From NCBI GenBank assembly GCA_017470505.1, contig JAFUYO010000015.1, forward strand, positions 62,001 through 126,000: a stretch of 64,000 nucleotides of DNA. The letters run 5' to 3'. Under the pieces are notes generated by a model. The model worked only from the letters and a program-made list of their open reading frames with translations. It did no database searches and was not told the origin of the DNA. A program made the translations under genes and the position numbers. Shown here piece after piece: positions 1 through 8,394 of this stretch. This stretch comes from Butyrivibrio sp. (lineage in GTDB: Bacteria; Bacillota; Clostridia; Lachnospirales; Lachnospiraceae). The first letter of the stretch is position 1; every line of letters begins with the position of its first letter.

Positions 1-225
1 GTCGTTCCGATCACAGAGGCAGTCCGCGTAGAAGGACGGATGAAAAATCCGGATACTTCCATGAAGGAGCTTACTGCAAACGATCCAATATCACAGAACA
101 AGCAGATCATAGAGATGCATAAGGCCGGCAAGTCCAACATGGTCATCGCCAGAGAGCTCGGTCTTGGAATCGGAGAAGTAAAGCTCGTCATAGATCTTTC
201 AAACAAGCACAGAAAAGTCAGATAA
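1..225 (+). CDS. C-terminal end of a DUF6115-like protein (5' truncated by window edge)
   Basis: The frame is open from base 1, with residues preceding the first internal ATG at 40, so this is the tail of a longer gene that begins outside the window. The last 45 or so residues form a helix-turn-helix-like segment (IIEMHKAGKSNMVIARELGL, then GEVKLVIDL), a pattern I know from the C-termini of DUF6115 proteins of Lachnospiraceae, which usually have an N-terminal membrane anchor. It ends 18 bp before the next gene, so the two are probably cotranscribed. The HTH-like reading is by eye; DNA binding is not shown. Confidence 0.6.
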   Translation, partial: VVPITEAVRVEGRMKNPDTSMKELTANDPISQNKQIIEMHKAGKSNMVIARELGLGIGEVKLVIDLSNKHRKVR

Positions 226-243
226 AAGGTACAGAGGCATATT

Positions 244-1044
244 ATGAAATTAAAGTATTATCTTCGCGGTATGGGTATCGGAATTATCCTTACCGCGATA
301 GTTATGGGATTTGCACTCGGAGGACGGGGGGCGTCCCTGTCTGATTCGGAGATCATTGAAAGGGCAAGAGCGCTCGGAATGACGGAGAGTGAGAGCGGTG
401 TTCTTGCAAATTCGCAGACTGAAACTACTGAGGGGGATTCAGATGATCAGATTACATCCGGTGAGACACTACCTGAAGAAGGAACTCAAATATCTGAAGA
501 AGAGCAACAGGAAATCTCTGGGTCAGATACTAATGTTTCTGAAGTGGCTAAAGAGGAGAAAGATGGAGAGGAGGATGCTGCTGAAAGCGGCAGCACTTCT
601 GAATCTGATAAAGCATCAGAAGGTGACGAAAAAGAAGGTGGCAAAGGAAGTTTAAGTGCCTCTTCGGGATCATCAAAAGCGGATGATGCGGAAGAAGGCG
701 CTACCCTTGCAGGAAACCAGGCATCTGAGGAAGAGCCTGAAACTGCATCTTCAGATGCTGCTTCATCTGATGCATCATCTTCAAATACTTCGGCTGCTAT
801 TACCGCTTCATCCTCATCATCTGCCAAAGTCGCGGTTTCGGGCAAAACCGTCACGATCCCCGGCGGAATGAGCTCTGACCAGGTCGCTGCAGTCCTTGAG
901 AGAGAGGGCTTTGTCGACAATGCAGTGACTTTTAACAGATATCTGATTGACAGAGGGATGGACAGGTACATCCACTCGGGAGTCAAGACAATACCTGAGG
1001 GAGCAGACTACGAAACAATTGCAAATATAATCACAAAGGGTTGA
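244..1044 (+). CDS. Membrane-anchored MltG-like (YceG N-terminal domain) protein
   Basis: This 266-residue protein has one N-terminal membrane segment (about residues 9-26, rich in I, L, G) and a long outside linker from about residue 45 to 195 made almost entirely of Ser, Glu, Ala, Asp and Thr. It ends with a small folded domain (about 197-264) containing VTIPGGMSSDQVAAVLEREG and an IPEGADYETIANIITKG ending. That last domain resembles the LysM-like repeat of the endolytic transglycosylase MltG, but the catalytic part of MltG is absent, so I do not call it an enzyme. It probably sits at the cell surface and may bind peptidoglycan. The very acidic linker produces large false ORFs on the other strand. 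Confidence 0.6.
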   Translation: MKLKYYLRGMGIGIILTAIVMGFALGGRGASLSDSEIIERARALGMTESESGVLANSQTETTEGDSDDQITSGETLPEEGTQISEEEQQEISGSDTNVSEVAKEEKDGEEDAAESGSTSESDKASEGDEKEGGKGSLSASSGSSKADDAEEGATLAGNQASEEEPETASSDAASSDASSSNTSAAITASSSSSAKVAVSGKTVTIPGGMSSDQVAAVLEREGFVDNAVTFNRYLIDRGMDRYIHSGVKTIPEGADYETIANIITKG

Positions 1045-1069
1045 AATTGCAAAAACTCTGTGATATATT
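1041..1069 (+). promoter_or_regulatory. Sigma-A type promoter for rpsB-tsf
   Basis: A TTGAAA hexamer at 1041-1046 and TATATT at 1064-1069 are separated by 17 bp. The -35 box overlaps the stop codon of the upstream gene, so the ribosomal operon has its own promoter. Confidence 0.6.
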
Positions 1070-1075
1070 TATAAG

Positions 1076-1260
1076 GCTGTGTCAATGGGCAGATTATGCC
1101 CTTACGCGGCAGAACAAATAAACACGTGTATTTAATTTCATATCCGGTGTCGCTACAGTTCCTAAGCGGTCAGATATGAAGCTCTCTTCCGGAAACGACG
1201 CTTTTTCGGGGAACAGAGAGCAGCAGATACACGGAAGATTAACCAAACGGAGGTATTAAA
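1076..1260 (+). promoter_or_regulatory. Long 5' leader of rpsB
   Basis: About 185 nt of untranslated leader lie between the predicted promoter and rpsB. It holds a small hairpin (GGGC, 7-nt loop, GCCC near 1086-1101) and, at 1150-1166, the 17-mer TCGCTACAGTTCCTAAG that recurs at 48116-48132. A GGAGG ribosome binding site precedes the ATG. Ribosomal operons are often autoregulated through such leaders; I do not recognise a named motif here. Confidence 0.4.
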
Positions 1261-2022
1261 ATGAGCGTTGTATCAATGAAACAGTTACTTGAGGCAGGTG
1301 TTCACTTTGGACATCAGACAAGAAGATGGAACCCTAAAATGGCTCCTTACATCTTCACAGAGAGAAACGGAATCCACATCATCGACCTTCAGAAGTCAGT
1401 TGTTAAGGTTGACGAGGCTTACAAGGCAGTTTTCGAGATTGCACAGCAGGGTGGAACAATTCTTTTCGTAGGAACCAAGAAGCAGGCTCAGGACGCAGTC
1501 AAGACTGAGGCAGAGCGCTGCGGAATGTACTATGTAAACGAGAGATGGCTTGGCGGAATGCTGACAAACTTCAAGACAATCCAGTCCAGGATTGCCAGAA
1601 TGAAGGCTATCGAGAAGATGCAGGAGGACGGAACATTCGATGTTCTTCCCAAGAAGGAAGTTGCGCAGCTTAAGAAGGAGCTCTCCAAGCTTCAGGCTAA
1701 CCTTGGCGGAATCAGAGACATGAAGAGAATCCCTGACGCTATCTTTGTTGTAGATCCCAAGAAGGAGAGAATCTGCATCCAGGAGGCAGAGGCACTTGGA
1801 ATCACTCTTATCGGTATCGGCGACACAAACTGCGATCCCGAGGAGCTTGACTATATCATCCCCGGAAACGACGACGCCATCAGAGCCGTTAAGCTCATCG
1901 TAGGCAAGATGGCTGACGCTGTTATCGAGGCTAATCAGGGTGCTGAGGCTGATATTGCAGCTGAGCAGATGGAAGGCAGTTCAGAGCCTGCTGACATCGA
2001 GGAAGTTGCAGCAGCAGAGTAA
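1261..2022 (+). CDS. rpsB: 30S ribosomal protein S2
   Basis: The 253-residue product starts [20 protein letters not shown] and carries the S2 hallmarks [21 protein letters not shown] and the late [19 protein letters not shown] segment. S2 is a late-assembling protein of the small ribosomal subunit. Compared with typical S2 there is a short acidic tail after about residue 225 (rich in E, A and D), which is common in this group. The ATG at 1261 follows a good GGAGG site. tsf follows within 42 bp, the standard rpsB-tsf pair, so the two are made from one transcript. Confidence 0.98.
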   Translation: MSVVSMKQLLEAGVHFGHQTRRWNPKMAPYIFTERNGIHIIDLQKSVVKVDEAYKAVFEIAQQGGTILFVGTKKQAQDAVKTEAERCGMYYVNERWLGGMLTNFKTIQSRIARMKAIEKMQEDGTFDVLPKKEVAQLKKELSKLQANLGGIRDMKRIPDAIFVVDPKKERICIQEAEALGITLIGIGDTNCDPEELDYIIPGNDDAIRAVKLIVGKMADAVIEANQGAEADIAAEQMEGSSEPADIEEVAAAE

Positions 2023-2063
2023 ATCTTTTTTTGAATAAAAAACATAATACGGAGGATATACAG

Positions 2064-3017
2064 ATGGCTATCACAGCAGCAATGGTTAAAGAGTTACGTG
2101 AGTCTACCGGCGCAGGAATGATGGAGTGCAAGAAGGCTCTTACAGAGACAAACGGAGATATGGATGCAGCCGTTGAGTATCTCAGAAAGAACGGCATCAT
2201 GAAGGCCGAAAAGAAAGCCAGCAGAATTGCAGCTGAAGGTCTTACAAGGATCGCTGTCAAGGACGACAAGACAGCAGCAGTTGTTGAGGTTAACTCAGAG
2301 ACAGACTTCGTTGCCCAGAACGAGAAGTTCCAGGGCTTCGTTGAAGCAGTTGCAAAGCAGGCAGTTGAGTCTGATTCCAGAGATCTTGAGTCTTTCATGG
2401 CTGAGAAGTGGAACGAGGATACAAGTAAGACAGTTAACGACGCTCTTGTTGAGATCACAGCAGTTATTTCAGAGAAGCTCTCAATCAGACGTTTTGAGAA
2501 GGTTACAGCAGAAAACGGAATCGTTGTTCCCTATGTTCACGGCGGCGGAAGAATTTCAGTTCTTGTAGAGGCTGATACAGATGTTGTCAACGATGACATC
2601 AAGGAAGCTGTCAAGAACATCGCTATGCAGGTTGCAGCTCTTAATCCCAAGTTCGTTTCTTCTGATGACATTTCAGAGGAGTACAGAAACCACGAGAAGG
2701 AGATCCTCCTTGCTCAGGCTATGAAGGAGAACGAGGAGCTTCCCGAGGGCAAGAGAAAGCCTCAGGAGATCATCGAGAAGATGCTCAATGGACGTCTTGT
2801 AAAAGAGTTCAAGGAGATCTGCCTGAACGAGCAGGTTTATGTAAAGGCTGAGGACGGAAAGCAGTCTGTTGGTCAGTACATCGCACAGGTTGGCAAGGCT
2901 AACGGCACAAACCTCAAGATCAGGAGATTTGTCCGCTTCGAGACAGGTGAGGGCATCGAGAAAAAGAATGAGAACTTCGCAGAGGAAGTTGCAAAGCAGG
3001 TAGGCAGCGTTGGCTGA
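2064..3017 (+). CDS. tsf: Translation elongation factor Ts
   Basis: EF-Ts recycles EF-Tu-GDP. The signature STGAGMMECKKAL lies at the N-terminus, within the UBA-like domain, and VNSETDFVAQNE lies in the core domain. I place the start at ATG 2064, 317 residues, because GGAGG stands just ahead at 2051-2055 and the product then begins MAITAAMVKELRE as family members do; a TTG at 2031 in the same frame would add eleven residues without a suitable binding site. Gene order rpsB-tsf is conserved. A hairpin terminator follows. Confidence 0.97.
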   Translation: MAITAAMVKELRESTGAGMMECKKALTETNGDMDAAVEYLRKNGIMKAEKKASRIAAEGLTRIAVKDDKTAAVVEVNSETDFVAQNEKFQGFVEAVAKQAVESDSRDLESFMAEKWNEDTSKTVNDALVEITAVISEKLSIRRFEKVTAENGIVVPYVHGGGRISVLVEADTDVVNDDIKEAVKNIAMQVAALNPKFVSSDDISEEYRNHEKEILLAQAMKENEELPEGKRKPQEIIEKMLNGRLVKEFKEICLNEQVYVKAEDGKQSVGQYIAQVGKANGTNLKIRRFVRFETGEGIEKKNENFAEEVAKQVGSVG

Positions 3018-3033
3018 TGGTTTTAGTTATTTC

Positions 3034-3068
3034 AAAGGAGCTTTGGTTCATCCAGGGCTCCTTTTTTT
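3034..3068 (+). terminator. Rho-independent terminator of rpsB-tsf
   Basis: AAAGGAGC at 3034-3041 pairs with GCTCCTTT at 3057-3064 and runs into a stretch of T residues. It lies 17 bp after the tsf stop codon. Confidence 0.8.
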
Positions 3069-3166
3069 ACTTCCCTTTTTAAGTGTTTTGTCATATACTT
3101 GTATAGTGCATTATGTTTAACCACAAGATATGCGAATATTCATGAAAAGGGTTGGGTGATTTTGTT

Positions 3167-3904
3167 TTGAATAAAGCTGTTACCATCAAGGGGACCAAGT
3201 CGGGGATCATACTTGTTCTGGATCCTACTCTGTCATTTGACCTCCTCAAAGACCAGGTTGCCGATAAGTTCAGGGAAGCTTCTTCGTTTCTTGGAAAGAG
3301 CAGACAGGGACTCATCATCAGGGGTGCCAGGCTAAGTGAAGATGAGATTGATGAAATAATACACATCATCGAGGACAATTCAGAATTAAAGGTCATGTGC
3401 GTCATAGATGATGAATCTGAAATAGAGGCTTTCTTTAATGAGAAACTGAATCCTTCACCGCCTCCCGCACCGGAAAACGCACCGCAGGAGGAAGATTCAG
3501 GCTCTGAGGATAAGGCTGTTATCATAAGAGGAAACCTAAGGTCAGGGCAGGAGTTTGAGAGCAAAAAAAGCATAGTGGTTCTCGGAGACATCAAGCCTGG
3601 CGCGACCTTAAAGTCCGACGGCAGCATATTTGTTCTGGGTGAGCTTCGCGGCAATGCCTTCGCAGGTGCAGGTGGCGATGAAAGCGCGATCATAATGGCT
3701 ATAAGGCTTGATCCCATACAGTTAGGAATTGCGGATCAGACCGCCATATCGCCGAACGCTGAGAGGGGCTCCAGGATCAAAGTCCGGAAGAAATCATTTT
3801 TTGCCAAAAACGATGATGAACCGGAAGTTGCATATATCGAGAAGGGCAGTATCGTAAAGACACCTTACGGAGCATCTTTTCTTCGTCAGATTCTCAAGAT
3901 TTAA
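3167..3904 (+). CDS. minC: Septum site-determining protein MinC-like
   Basis: The product (245 residues) has the two-part layout of MinC: an N-terminal alpha/beta domain (about 1-100, starting NKAVTIKGTKSGIILVLD) and, after a Pro/Glu linker, a C-terminal beta-helix domain (from about 115) with the typical IIRGNLRSGQ and SIVVLGDIKPGA repeats. MinC blocks FtsZ assembly away from midcell, normally through MinD. I prefer the TTG at 3167, which follows GGGTGAT; an in-frame TTG at 3152 is possible but has no better binding site. No minD or minE follows, which is unusual; the next gene is a MarR regulator. The function call is good, the start is uncertain. Confidence 0.85.
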   Translation: MNKAVTIKGTKSGIILVLDPTLSFDLLKDQVADKFREASSFLGKSRQGLIIRGARLSEDEIDEIIHIIEDNSELKVMCVIDDESEIEAFFNEKLNPSPPPAPENAPQEEDSGSEDKAVIIRGNLRSGQEFESKKSIVVLGDIKPGATLKSDGSIFVLGELRGNAFAGAGGDESAIIMAIRLDPIQLGIADQTAISPNAERGSRIKVRKKSFFAKNDDEPEVAYIEKGSIVKTPYGASFLRQILKI

Positions 3905-3914
3905 ATAAACATAT

Positions 3915-3943
3915 TTTAACCTTTTTTTATTTTGTGCTATAAT
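3915..3943 (+). promoter_or_regulatory. Extended -10 promoter ahead of the MarR gene
   Basis: TATAAT at 3938-3943 is preceded by TGC (extended -10) and, 17 bp upstream, by a weak TTTAAC at 3915-3920. Confidence 0.5.
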
Positions 3944-3977
3944 AAATAGTATAAAATTTGATTTGGGAGTTAAATAT

Positions 3978-4421
3978 ATGGGTACAAACGAAGAAAAATA
4001 CGAATCATTAAAGCTTGGAAACCAGCTTTGCTTTCCTCTCTATGCCTGCTCAAAGGAGATCATAAGAAGGTACAAGCCCTTTCTGGACGACATCGATCTG
4101 ACATATACACAATACATTACAATGATGGTCCTCTGGGAAAAGAAGACTGTAAATGTCAAGACACTCGGCGAATGTCTTTACCTCGATTCCGGAACGCTCA
4201 CTCCGGTCCTCAAAAAGCTCGAGTTCAAGGGCTACATTACTAGGGTTCGCTCAAGTGAAGATGAGAGAAATCTTGTTGTCACAATCACTGAAGAGGGCGA
4301 GAAATTAAAGGACAAAGCTATTGATATTCCTGCAGCGATGGGAGCCTGTGTCAAGCTTTCACCTGAGGAGGCCAAGGTCCTCTACGGACTTTTATATAAG
4401 ATTATTGGAAATGTTAGATAA
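3978..4421 (+). CDS. MarR family regulator, OhrR type (1-Cys)
   Basis: This 147-residue winged-helix protein carries LGNQLCFPLYACS near the N-terminus, where Cys18 matches the peroxide-sensing cysteine of OhrR, and the wing LDSGTLTPVLKKLEFKGYI followed by RSSEDERNLVV. OhrR proteins repress organic-peroxide resistance genes and release DNA when the cysteine is oxidised. I chose the ATG at 3978 because GGGAG stands 10 bp ahead; the upstream TTG at 3963 is unlikely. No ohr gene is adjacent, so its target is probably elsewhere or is itself. It has its own promoter. Confidence 0.85.
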   Translation: MGTNEEKYESLKLGNQLCFPLYACSKEIIRRYKPFLDDIDLTYTQYITMMVLWEKKTVNVKTLGECLYLDSGTLTPVLKKLEFKGYITRVRSSEDERNLVVTITEEGEKLKDKAIDIPAAMGACVKLSPEEAKVLYGLLYKIIGNVR

Positions 4422-4428
4422 TCTTTAT

Positions 4429-4455
4429 TGATTTTTTTTTCACATAGTATATAAT
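4429..4455 (+). promoter_or_regulatory. Possible promoter of the CsoR-type gene and hydrogenase operon
   Basis: A TATAAT sits at 4450-4455 with TTGATT at 4429-4434. The 15-bp spacing is short, so the -35 assignment is uncertain. The inverted repeat at 4469-4495 lies just downstream. Confidence 0.4.
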
Positions 4456-4468
4456 TTTATTCGGTTGG

Positions 4469-4495
4469 ATGTGCGTTTTTAAGCAAAACGCACAT
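4469..4495 (+). promoter_or_regulatory. Perfect 11-bp inverted repeat: operator or leader hairpin
   Basis: ATGTGCGTTTT (4469-4479) and AAAACGCACAT (4485-4495) are exact reverse complements around a 5-nt loop. The repeat lies between the predicted -10 box and the ribosome binding site (GGAGG, 4503-4507) of the metal-sensor gene. It could be the sensor's operator, a transcription attenuator, or the terminator of the MarR gene, although only a short T run follows. Confidence 0.55.
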
Positions 4496-4512
4496 TCTTT
4501 ATGGAGGTTTTT

Positions 4513-4830
4513 ATGAGTTCCATGAATAATACTCATAAACTTCACGAAGAGCATGCTCATCACCATGACCCGGAACATATGAAGGCCATAGTGAACAGGC
4601 TTGCAAAGGCTATAGGGCATCTTGAGTCCGTCAAAAAGATGGTTGAAAATGACAGGGACTGTTCAGAAGTTCTGATTCAGCTTGCAGCTGTCAGGTCAGC
4701 CATCAACAATTGCGGCAAAGAGATTCTCAAGGAGCACATGAGTCACTGTATCGTACATGCTGTTCAGGACGGCGACGAGGAGGCTATCGAGGCTCTGAAC
4801 GAAGCTGTCGACAAGTTTATGAAAAACTAA
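4513..4830 (+). CDS. CsoR/RcnR family metal sensor, InrS-like (predicted nickel)
   Basis: A 105-residue all-helical DUF156 repressor. The family core runs from CSEVLIQLAAVRSAI to HMSHC. Metal ligands visible are Cys50, His75 and Cys79, the Cys-His-Cys set of CsoR and InrS, not the Cys-His-His set of RcnR. The N-terminal tail is His-rich (HEEHAHHHDPEH), and His18 lies 32 residues before Cys50, the spacing I recall for the nickel ligands His21 and Cys53 of cyanobacterial InrS. The start at 4513 has GGAGG 5 bp ahead. It ends 19 bp before echA of a nickel enzyme operon. Copper sensing is the alternative; the nickel call is inference. Confidence 0.8.
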   Translation: MSSMNNTHKLHEEHAHHHDPEHMKAIVNRLAKAIGHLESVKKMVENDRDCSEVLIQLAAVRSAINNCGKEILKEHMSHCIVHAVQDGDEEAIEALNEAVDKFMKN

Positions 4831-4849
4831 TTGAAAGGGGCAGAAACCC

Positions 4850-6778
4850 ATGATTATTCCAATCCAAAACGTATTAGACTTCCTTATCCTGGTTCCTTTT
4901 GTCATGGCCATTGTTGTAGGCCTTATGAAAAAGGCATCACCTCTCAGAAACGCGGTCATAATGACCGGAGGGTTCGTCATCATGGCGGCAGCCGTCTATG
5001 TTGCTGTTGTCGTTTTAAGTGCAGGTGATACCTCGGAATTTATGTTCTTTGAGGATACCGCCATTCCCGACAAGGTCGTCATGGCAGGAGAGATATTCCT
5101 GATGGGACTTGTTTGTTTTTACTCCATCAGGTACAAGAAGTACTATGCGATAATCTTTTCGCTTGTGGGAACGGTGCCGGTTCTGTGGATGGATCTCACA
5201 GGCAGGGCAGTAGAGGGAAGTACCCACATGAGGATAGATACTTTTGCAGCTGTCATGTATCTTATCGTCGGCATAGTAGGTATCCTGATCTGTATATATG
5301 CCTCGGGCTATATGAAGGATTATCATCATCATCACACTGATGTAGTGGACAGGTCAAACTCCTTCCTTGCACTCATGTTTGTTTTCCTCGGTGCGATGTT
5401 TGGGCTTATATCATCTGATTCTCTTTCATATATTTACTTTTTCTGGGAGATCACATCTGTATGTTCATTCCTCATGATCGGATATACAAGGACTCAGGAA
5501 GCCATCGACAACTCCTTCAGGGCTCTGTGGATGAACCTTTTGGGTGGCTGCGGCTTTGCCTTCGGCCTCATGATCTGCAATATGCAGTATGGCATCTCGA
5601 ACTTAAGTGAGCTCACCGATTCAGGGATGGAAGGCCTCATCGTGCCTGTCACACTCTTTGCATTCGCTGCACTGACAAAGAGCGCGCAGTTCCCGTTCTC
5701 GAGATGGCTCCTCGGCGCCATGGTCGCTCCCACACCATCAAGTGCGCTTCTTCACTCAGCTACGATGGTTAAGATCGGTGTCTACATGCTCATCAGGCTT
5801 TCACCTGTTATGTATGGAACTCTCACAGGAATAATGATCACCGTTATAGGCGGTTTCACATTCTTTGCAGCTTCGCTTCTTGCAATAACCGTAAGCGACG
5901 GCAAGAAGGTCCTTGCTTACTCGACAATATCAAACCTCGGACTTATTACCGCGTGTGCCGGAACCGGTACAACGGAGGGTGTGTGGGCAGCTGTTATGCT
6001 GGTTCTTTTCCACGCCGTATCTAAATCCCTCCTGTTCCAGACCGTCGGCGATATCGAGAACTGCATGGGCAGTAGGGACATTGAGGATATGCACGGTCTT
6101 ATCATCAAGCTTCCAAGACTTGCCTTTATCATGATAATCGGTATCTGCGGCATGTTCATGGCTCCCTTCGGAATGCTGGTTTCAAAGTGGGCTGCTCTTA
6201 AATCATTCGTCGATTCCGGTTCTGTGTGGCTTGTTCTGTTCCTGGTATTCGGATCAGGCAGCACTTTGTTCTACTGGGCTAAATGGCTCGGCAAGATCTG
6301 TACCGTTATCCACCAGTCCTTTGAGCTGGAGGACATCACTCCGAGAAGTGAGCTTATCTCTATCGTTCCGCTGACATGGCTCATCATTCTCATGTGCTTT
6401 GCCTTCCCGTGGATGTCCGGTCACATGGTACAGCCCATACTCGATGAGGCTTTCCACACAAACATCCCCGATGTCATCGGTGGATCTGATGTCATCATCA
6501 TGATGATAATGGTAGCCATGGTATTTATGATCCCTATCGGATCGAGATTTTTGTCCATAGGCAAGAACTCAAAGATGACAATGTCCTATGTAGCCGGTGT
6601 CAATGCCGGTGATGACAGACATTACATAGATTCCTTCGGTAAGGAGAGGGCTCTGTACATGTCTAACTGGTATATGGAAGACTATTTTGGAGAAAAGAAA
6701 CTGCTGTGGCCCAGTATCTATATCGCAGCCATTTTAGTTGCGGTTATGCTGATAGTAGTTGTAGGAGGTGCTTTCTGA
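4850..6778 (+). CDS. echA: Ech-type [NiFe] hydrogenase membrane subunit EchA (NuoL-like)
   Basis: The 642-residue, highly hydrophobic product has about 16 membrane segments and belongs to the NuoL/NuoM/Mrp antiporter family. Core motifs include SYIYFFWEITSVCSFLMIGY, a transmembrane Lys in LTKSAQFPFSRWLLGAM followed by PTPSSALLHSATMVK, and FHAVSKSLLF. In group 4 hydrogenases this subunit couples H2 formation from ferredoxin to ion translocation. It is first in a gene set with all six Ech subunits and overlaps echB by one base (TGATG). The antiporter-type Glu/Lys pattern is present; which ion moves cannot be told from sequence. Confidence 0.93.
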   Translation: MIIPIQNVLDFLILVPFVMAIVVGLMKKASPLRNAVIMTGGFVIMAAAVYVAVVVLSAGDTSEFMFFEDTAIPDKVVMAGEIFLMGLVCFYSIRYKKYYAIIFSLVGTVPVLWMDLTGRAVEGSTHMRIDTFAAVMYLIVGIVGILICIYASGYMKDYHHHHTDVVDRSNSFLALMFVFLGAMFGLISSDSLSYIYFFWEITSVCSFLMIGYTRTQEAIDNSFRALWMNLLGGCGFAFGLMICNMQYGISNLSELTDSGMEGLIVPVTLFAFAALTKSAQFPFSRWLLGAMVAPTPSSALLHSATMVKIGVYMLIRLSPVMYGTLTGIMITVIGGFTFFAASLLAITVSDGKKVLAYSTISNLGLITACAGTGTTEGVWAAVMLVLFHAVSKSLLFQTVGDIENCMGSRDIEDMHGLIIKLPRLAFIMIIGICGMFMAPFGMLVSKWAALKSFVDSGSVWLVLFLVFGSGSTLFYWAKWLGKICTVIHQSFELEDITPRSELISIVPLTWLIILMCFAFPWMSGHMVQPILDEAFHTNIPDVIGGSDVIIMMIMVAMVFMIPIGSRFLSIGKNSKMTMSYVAGVNAGDDRHYIDSFGKERALYMSNWYMEDYFGEKKLLWPSIYIAAILVAVMLIVVVGGAF

Positions 6779-7647
6779 TGGATTTTACTTTTTTGATCAA
6801 AGCATTGCTGTATGTGATTCTTGCGCCTATTATCGGAGGCTTATTATCCGGGACCGACAGGCTCTTTGCAGCCCGTATGCAGGGCAGGCAGGGTCCTCCC
6901 ATTGTCCAGCCCTTTTACGATGTATATAAGCTCACACACAAGCAGACCACAGTTGTTAACTCCATTCAGGTTCTGTTTGTGACAGGCTACCTTATCATGA
7001 CGATATTTACAGGGTGCCTGTTCTTTGCGGGCGGAGATATGCTCCTTGTGTTCTTTGCTCTTTCCATGTCAGAGGTTTTGATGGTAATGGCAGCATTTTC
7101 CACCAACGGACCATACAGTATCATGGGTGCGCAGAGAGAGCTTTTGCAGATGATGTGCTATGAGCCCATGACATTACTTGTTGCCATCGGTTTCTACTAC
7201 GCACAGGGGAGCTTCATGGTAAGTGACCTCATTTTGGCTGATAAGCCCGCTATTTTGCAGATACCCGGTTTCTTTATCGGTTTTGTATTCATACTGATAA
7301 TCAAGCTCAGAAAATCGCCTTTCGACCTGGCAACATCCCATCATATGCACCAGGAGATGGTAAAGGGACTTACAACCGATCTGTCGGGTTCAAACCTTGC
7401 AATGGTAGAATTTGCGGAGTGGTACGACACAGTGCTGATGATGGGTATTGTAGGTATGTTCTTTTTGACTGCAAGTCCCATCAGCAGAATATGGGCCATA
7501 ATTGCCTGCGTGCTTGTATTCTTCCTTGAGACCCTTATAGACAATATCTTCCCACGTGTTAAGTACATTACCATGCTCAAGGTGACATGGGCAGTGATAC
7601 TTGTATTTGCGGGAACCAATCTGCTCATTCTCAATGTACTGAGATAA
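6778..7647 (+). CDS. echB: Ech-type hydrogenase membrane subunit EchB (NuoH-like)
   Basis: The product (289 residues) has about eight membrane segments and the NuoH family features: an N-terminal RMQGRQGPPIVQPFYDVYKL segment, ERELLQMMCYEP-like QRELLQMMCYEPM, and the conserved KLRKSPFDLATSHHMHQEMV loop. It links the hydrogenase module to the ion-pumping subunit. The start at ATG 6778 overlaps the echA stop by one base, indicating translational coupling. The downstream gene echC starts 33 bp later with a good GAAAGGGAAG site. Confidence 0.93.
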   Translation: MDFTFLIKALLYVILAPIIGGLLSGTDRLFAARMQGRQGPPIVQPFYDVYKLTHKQTTVVNSIQVLFVTGYLIMTIFTGCLFFAGGDMLLVFFALSMSEVLMVMAAFSTNGPYSIMGAQRELLQMMCYEPMTLLVAIGFYYAQGSFMVSDLILADKPAILQIPGFFIGFVFILIIKLRKSPFDLATSHHMHQEMVKGLTTDLSGSNLAMVEFAEWYDTVLMMGIVGMFFLTASPISRIWAIIACVLVFFLETLIDNIFPRVKYITMLKVTWAVILVFAGTNLLILNVLR

Positions 7648-7680
7648 TAAAACGAAGATTTTAGAAAGGGAAGAAAGACA

Positions 7681-8394
7681 ATGAACATTGCAAAATCACC
7701 ATGGGTGTTACATTATGACGGATCCAGCTGCAATGGCTGTGATATAGAAGTACTTGCGACGATGACTCCTATGTACGACGTTGAGAGATTTGGTATCATC
7801 AATACCGGTAATCCCAAGCATGCGGACGTACTGCTCCTTACGGGCGGAATTAACGCCCAGACGGCACCTGTTGTCAGACAGCTCTACAACATGATGCCCG
7901 ATCCAAAGGTAGTTGTTGCCTGCGGAATATGTGCCTGCGACGGCGGAATCTTCAAGGAGTGCTACAACATATTAGGCGGCGCGGACAAGGTTGTTCCTGT
8001 AGATGTATATGTACCGGGATGTGCGGTGAGGCCCGAGGCTCTCATCGAGGGAGTTGTCAAGGCTGTCGGTATCCTTGAGGAGAAGAGACTAAAACTCAAG
8101 GAATCCATGAAGCAGGGCTACTGCACGGTAGATTACAGCAAGATGGCTATTCATATGACTGCGGATGACTACGATCCGAGCAATCAGTATGACGCAGTGC
8201 TGACTGAGGAGGCCTTGAGAGAACAGGCTGAGGAGAAGATCAAGGCATCTGCAAAGCCCGCAGCACCGGCAAAACCCGCAGCACCTGCCGCAGCTAAGCC
8301 TGCTGCACCTGCAGCAAACACTGCTGCTAAGGCTCCTGTATCAAAAGAGGGTGCAGGCGCAGAAAAAGCCAAGGAAGGAGATAAGCAAAATTGA
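7681..8394 (+). CDS. echC: Ech-type hydrogenase small subunit EchC (NuoB-like) with Ala/Pro-rich tail
   Basis: The first 145 or so residues match the NuoB/small-subunit fold: DGSSCNGCDIEVLA, ACGICACDGGIF and VPGCAVRPEALIEG supply the four cysteines of the proximal [4Fe-4S] cluster. This subunit passes electrons between EchF and the NiFe site in EchE. The protein is 237 residues, much longer than the usual 150-170, because of a C-terminal tail from about residue 185 built from Ala, Pro and Lys repeats (AKPAAP units). The tail is in frame with no sign of frameshift. It overlaps echD by four bases. Confidence 0.93.
   Translation: MNIAKSPWVLHYDGSSCNGCDIEVLATMTPMYDVERFGIINTGNPKHADVLLLTGGINAQTAPVVRQLYNMMPDPKVVVACGICACDGGIFKECYNILGGADKVVPVDVYVPGCAVRPEALIEGVVKAVGILEEKRLKLKESMKQGYCTVDYSKMAIHMTADDYDPSNQYDAVLTEEALREQAEEKIKASAKPAAPAKPAAPAAAKPAAPAANTAAKAPVSKEGAGAEKAKEGDKQN

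Noticed and set aside
486..986. 166-residue open frame on the - strand
   Set aside because: It is the antisense of the Ser/Glu-rich linker of the MltG-like gene; its Ser-rich low-complexity sequence mirrors the sense codons and no ribosome binding site is seen.
3091..3717. 208-residue open frame on the - strand
   Set aside because: Antisense of the minC-like gene; Ser- and Leu-rich without family features.
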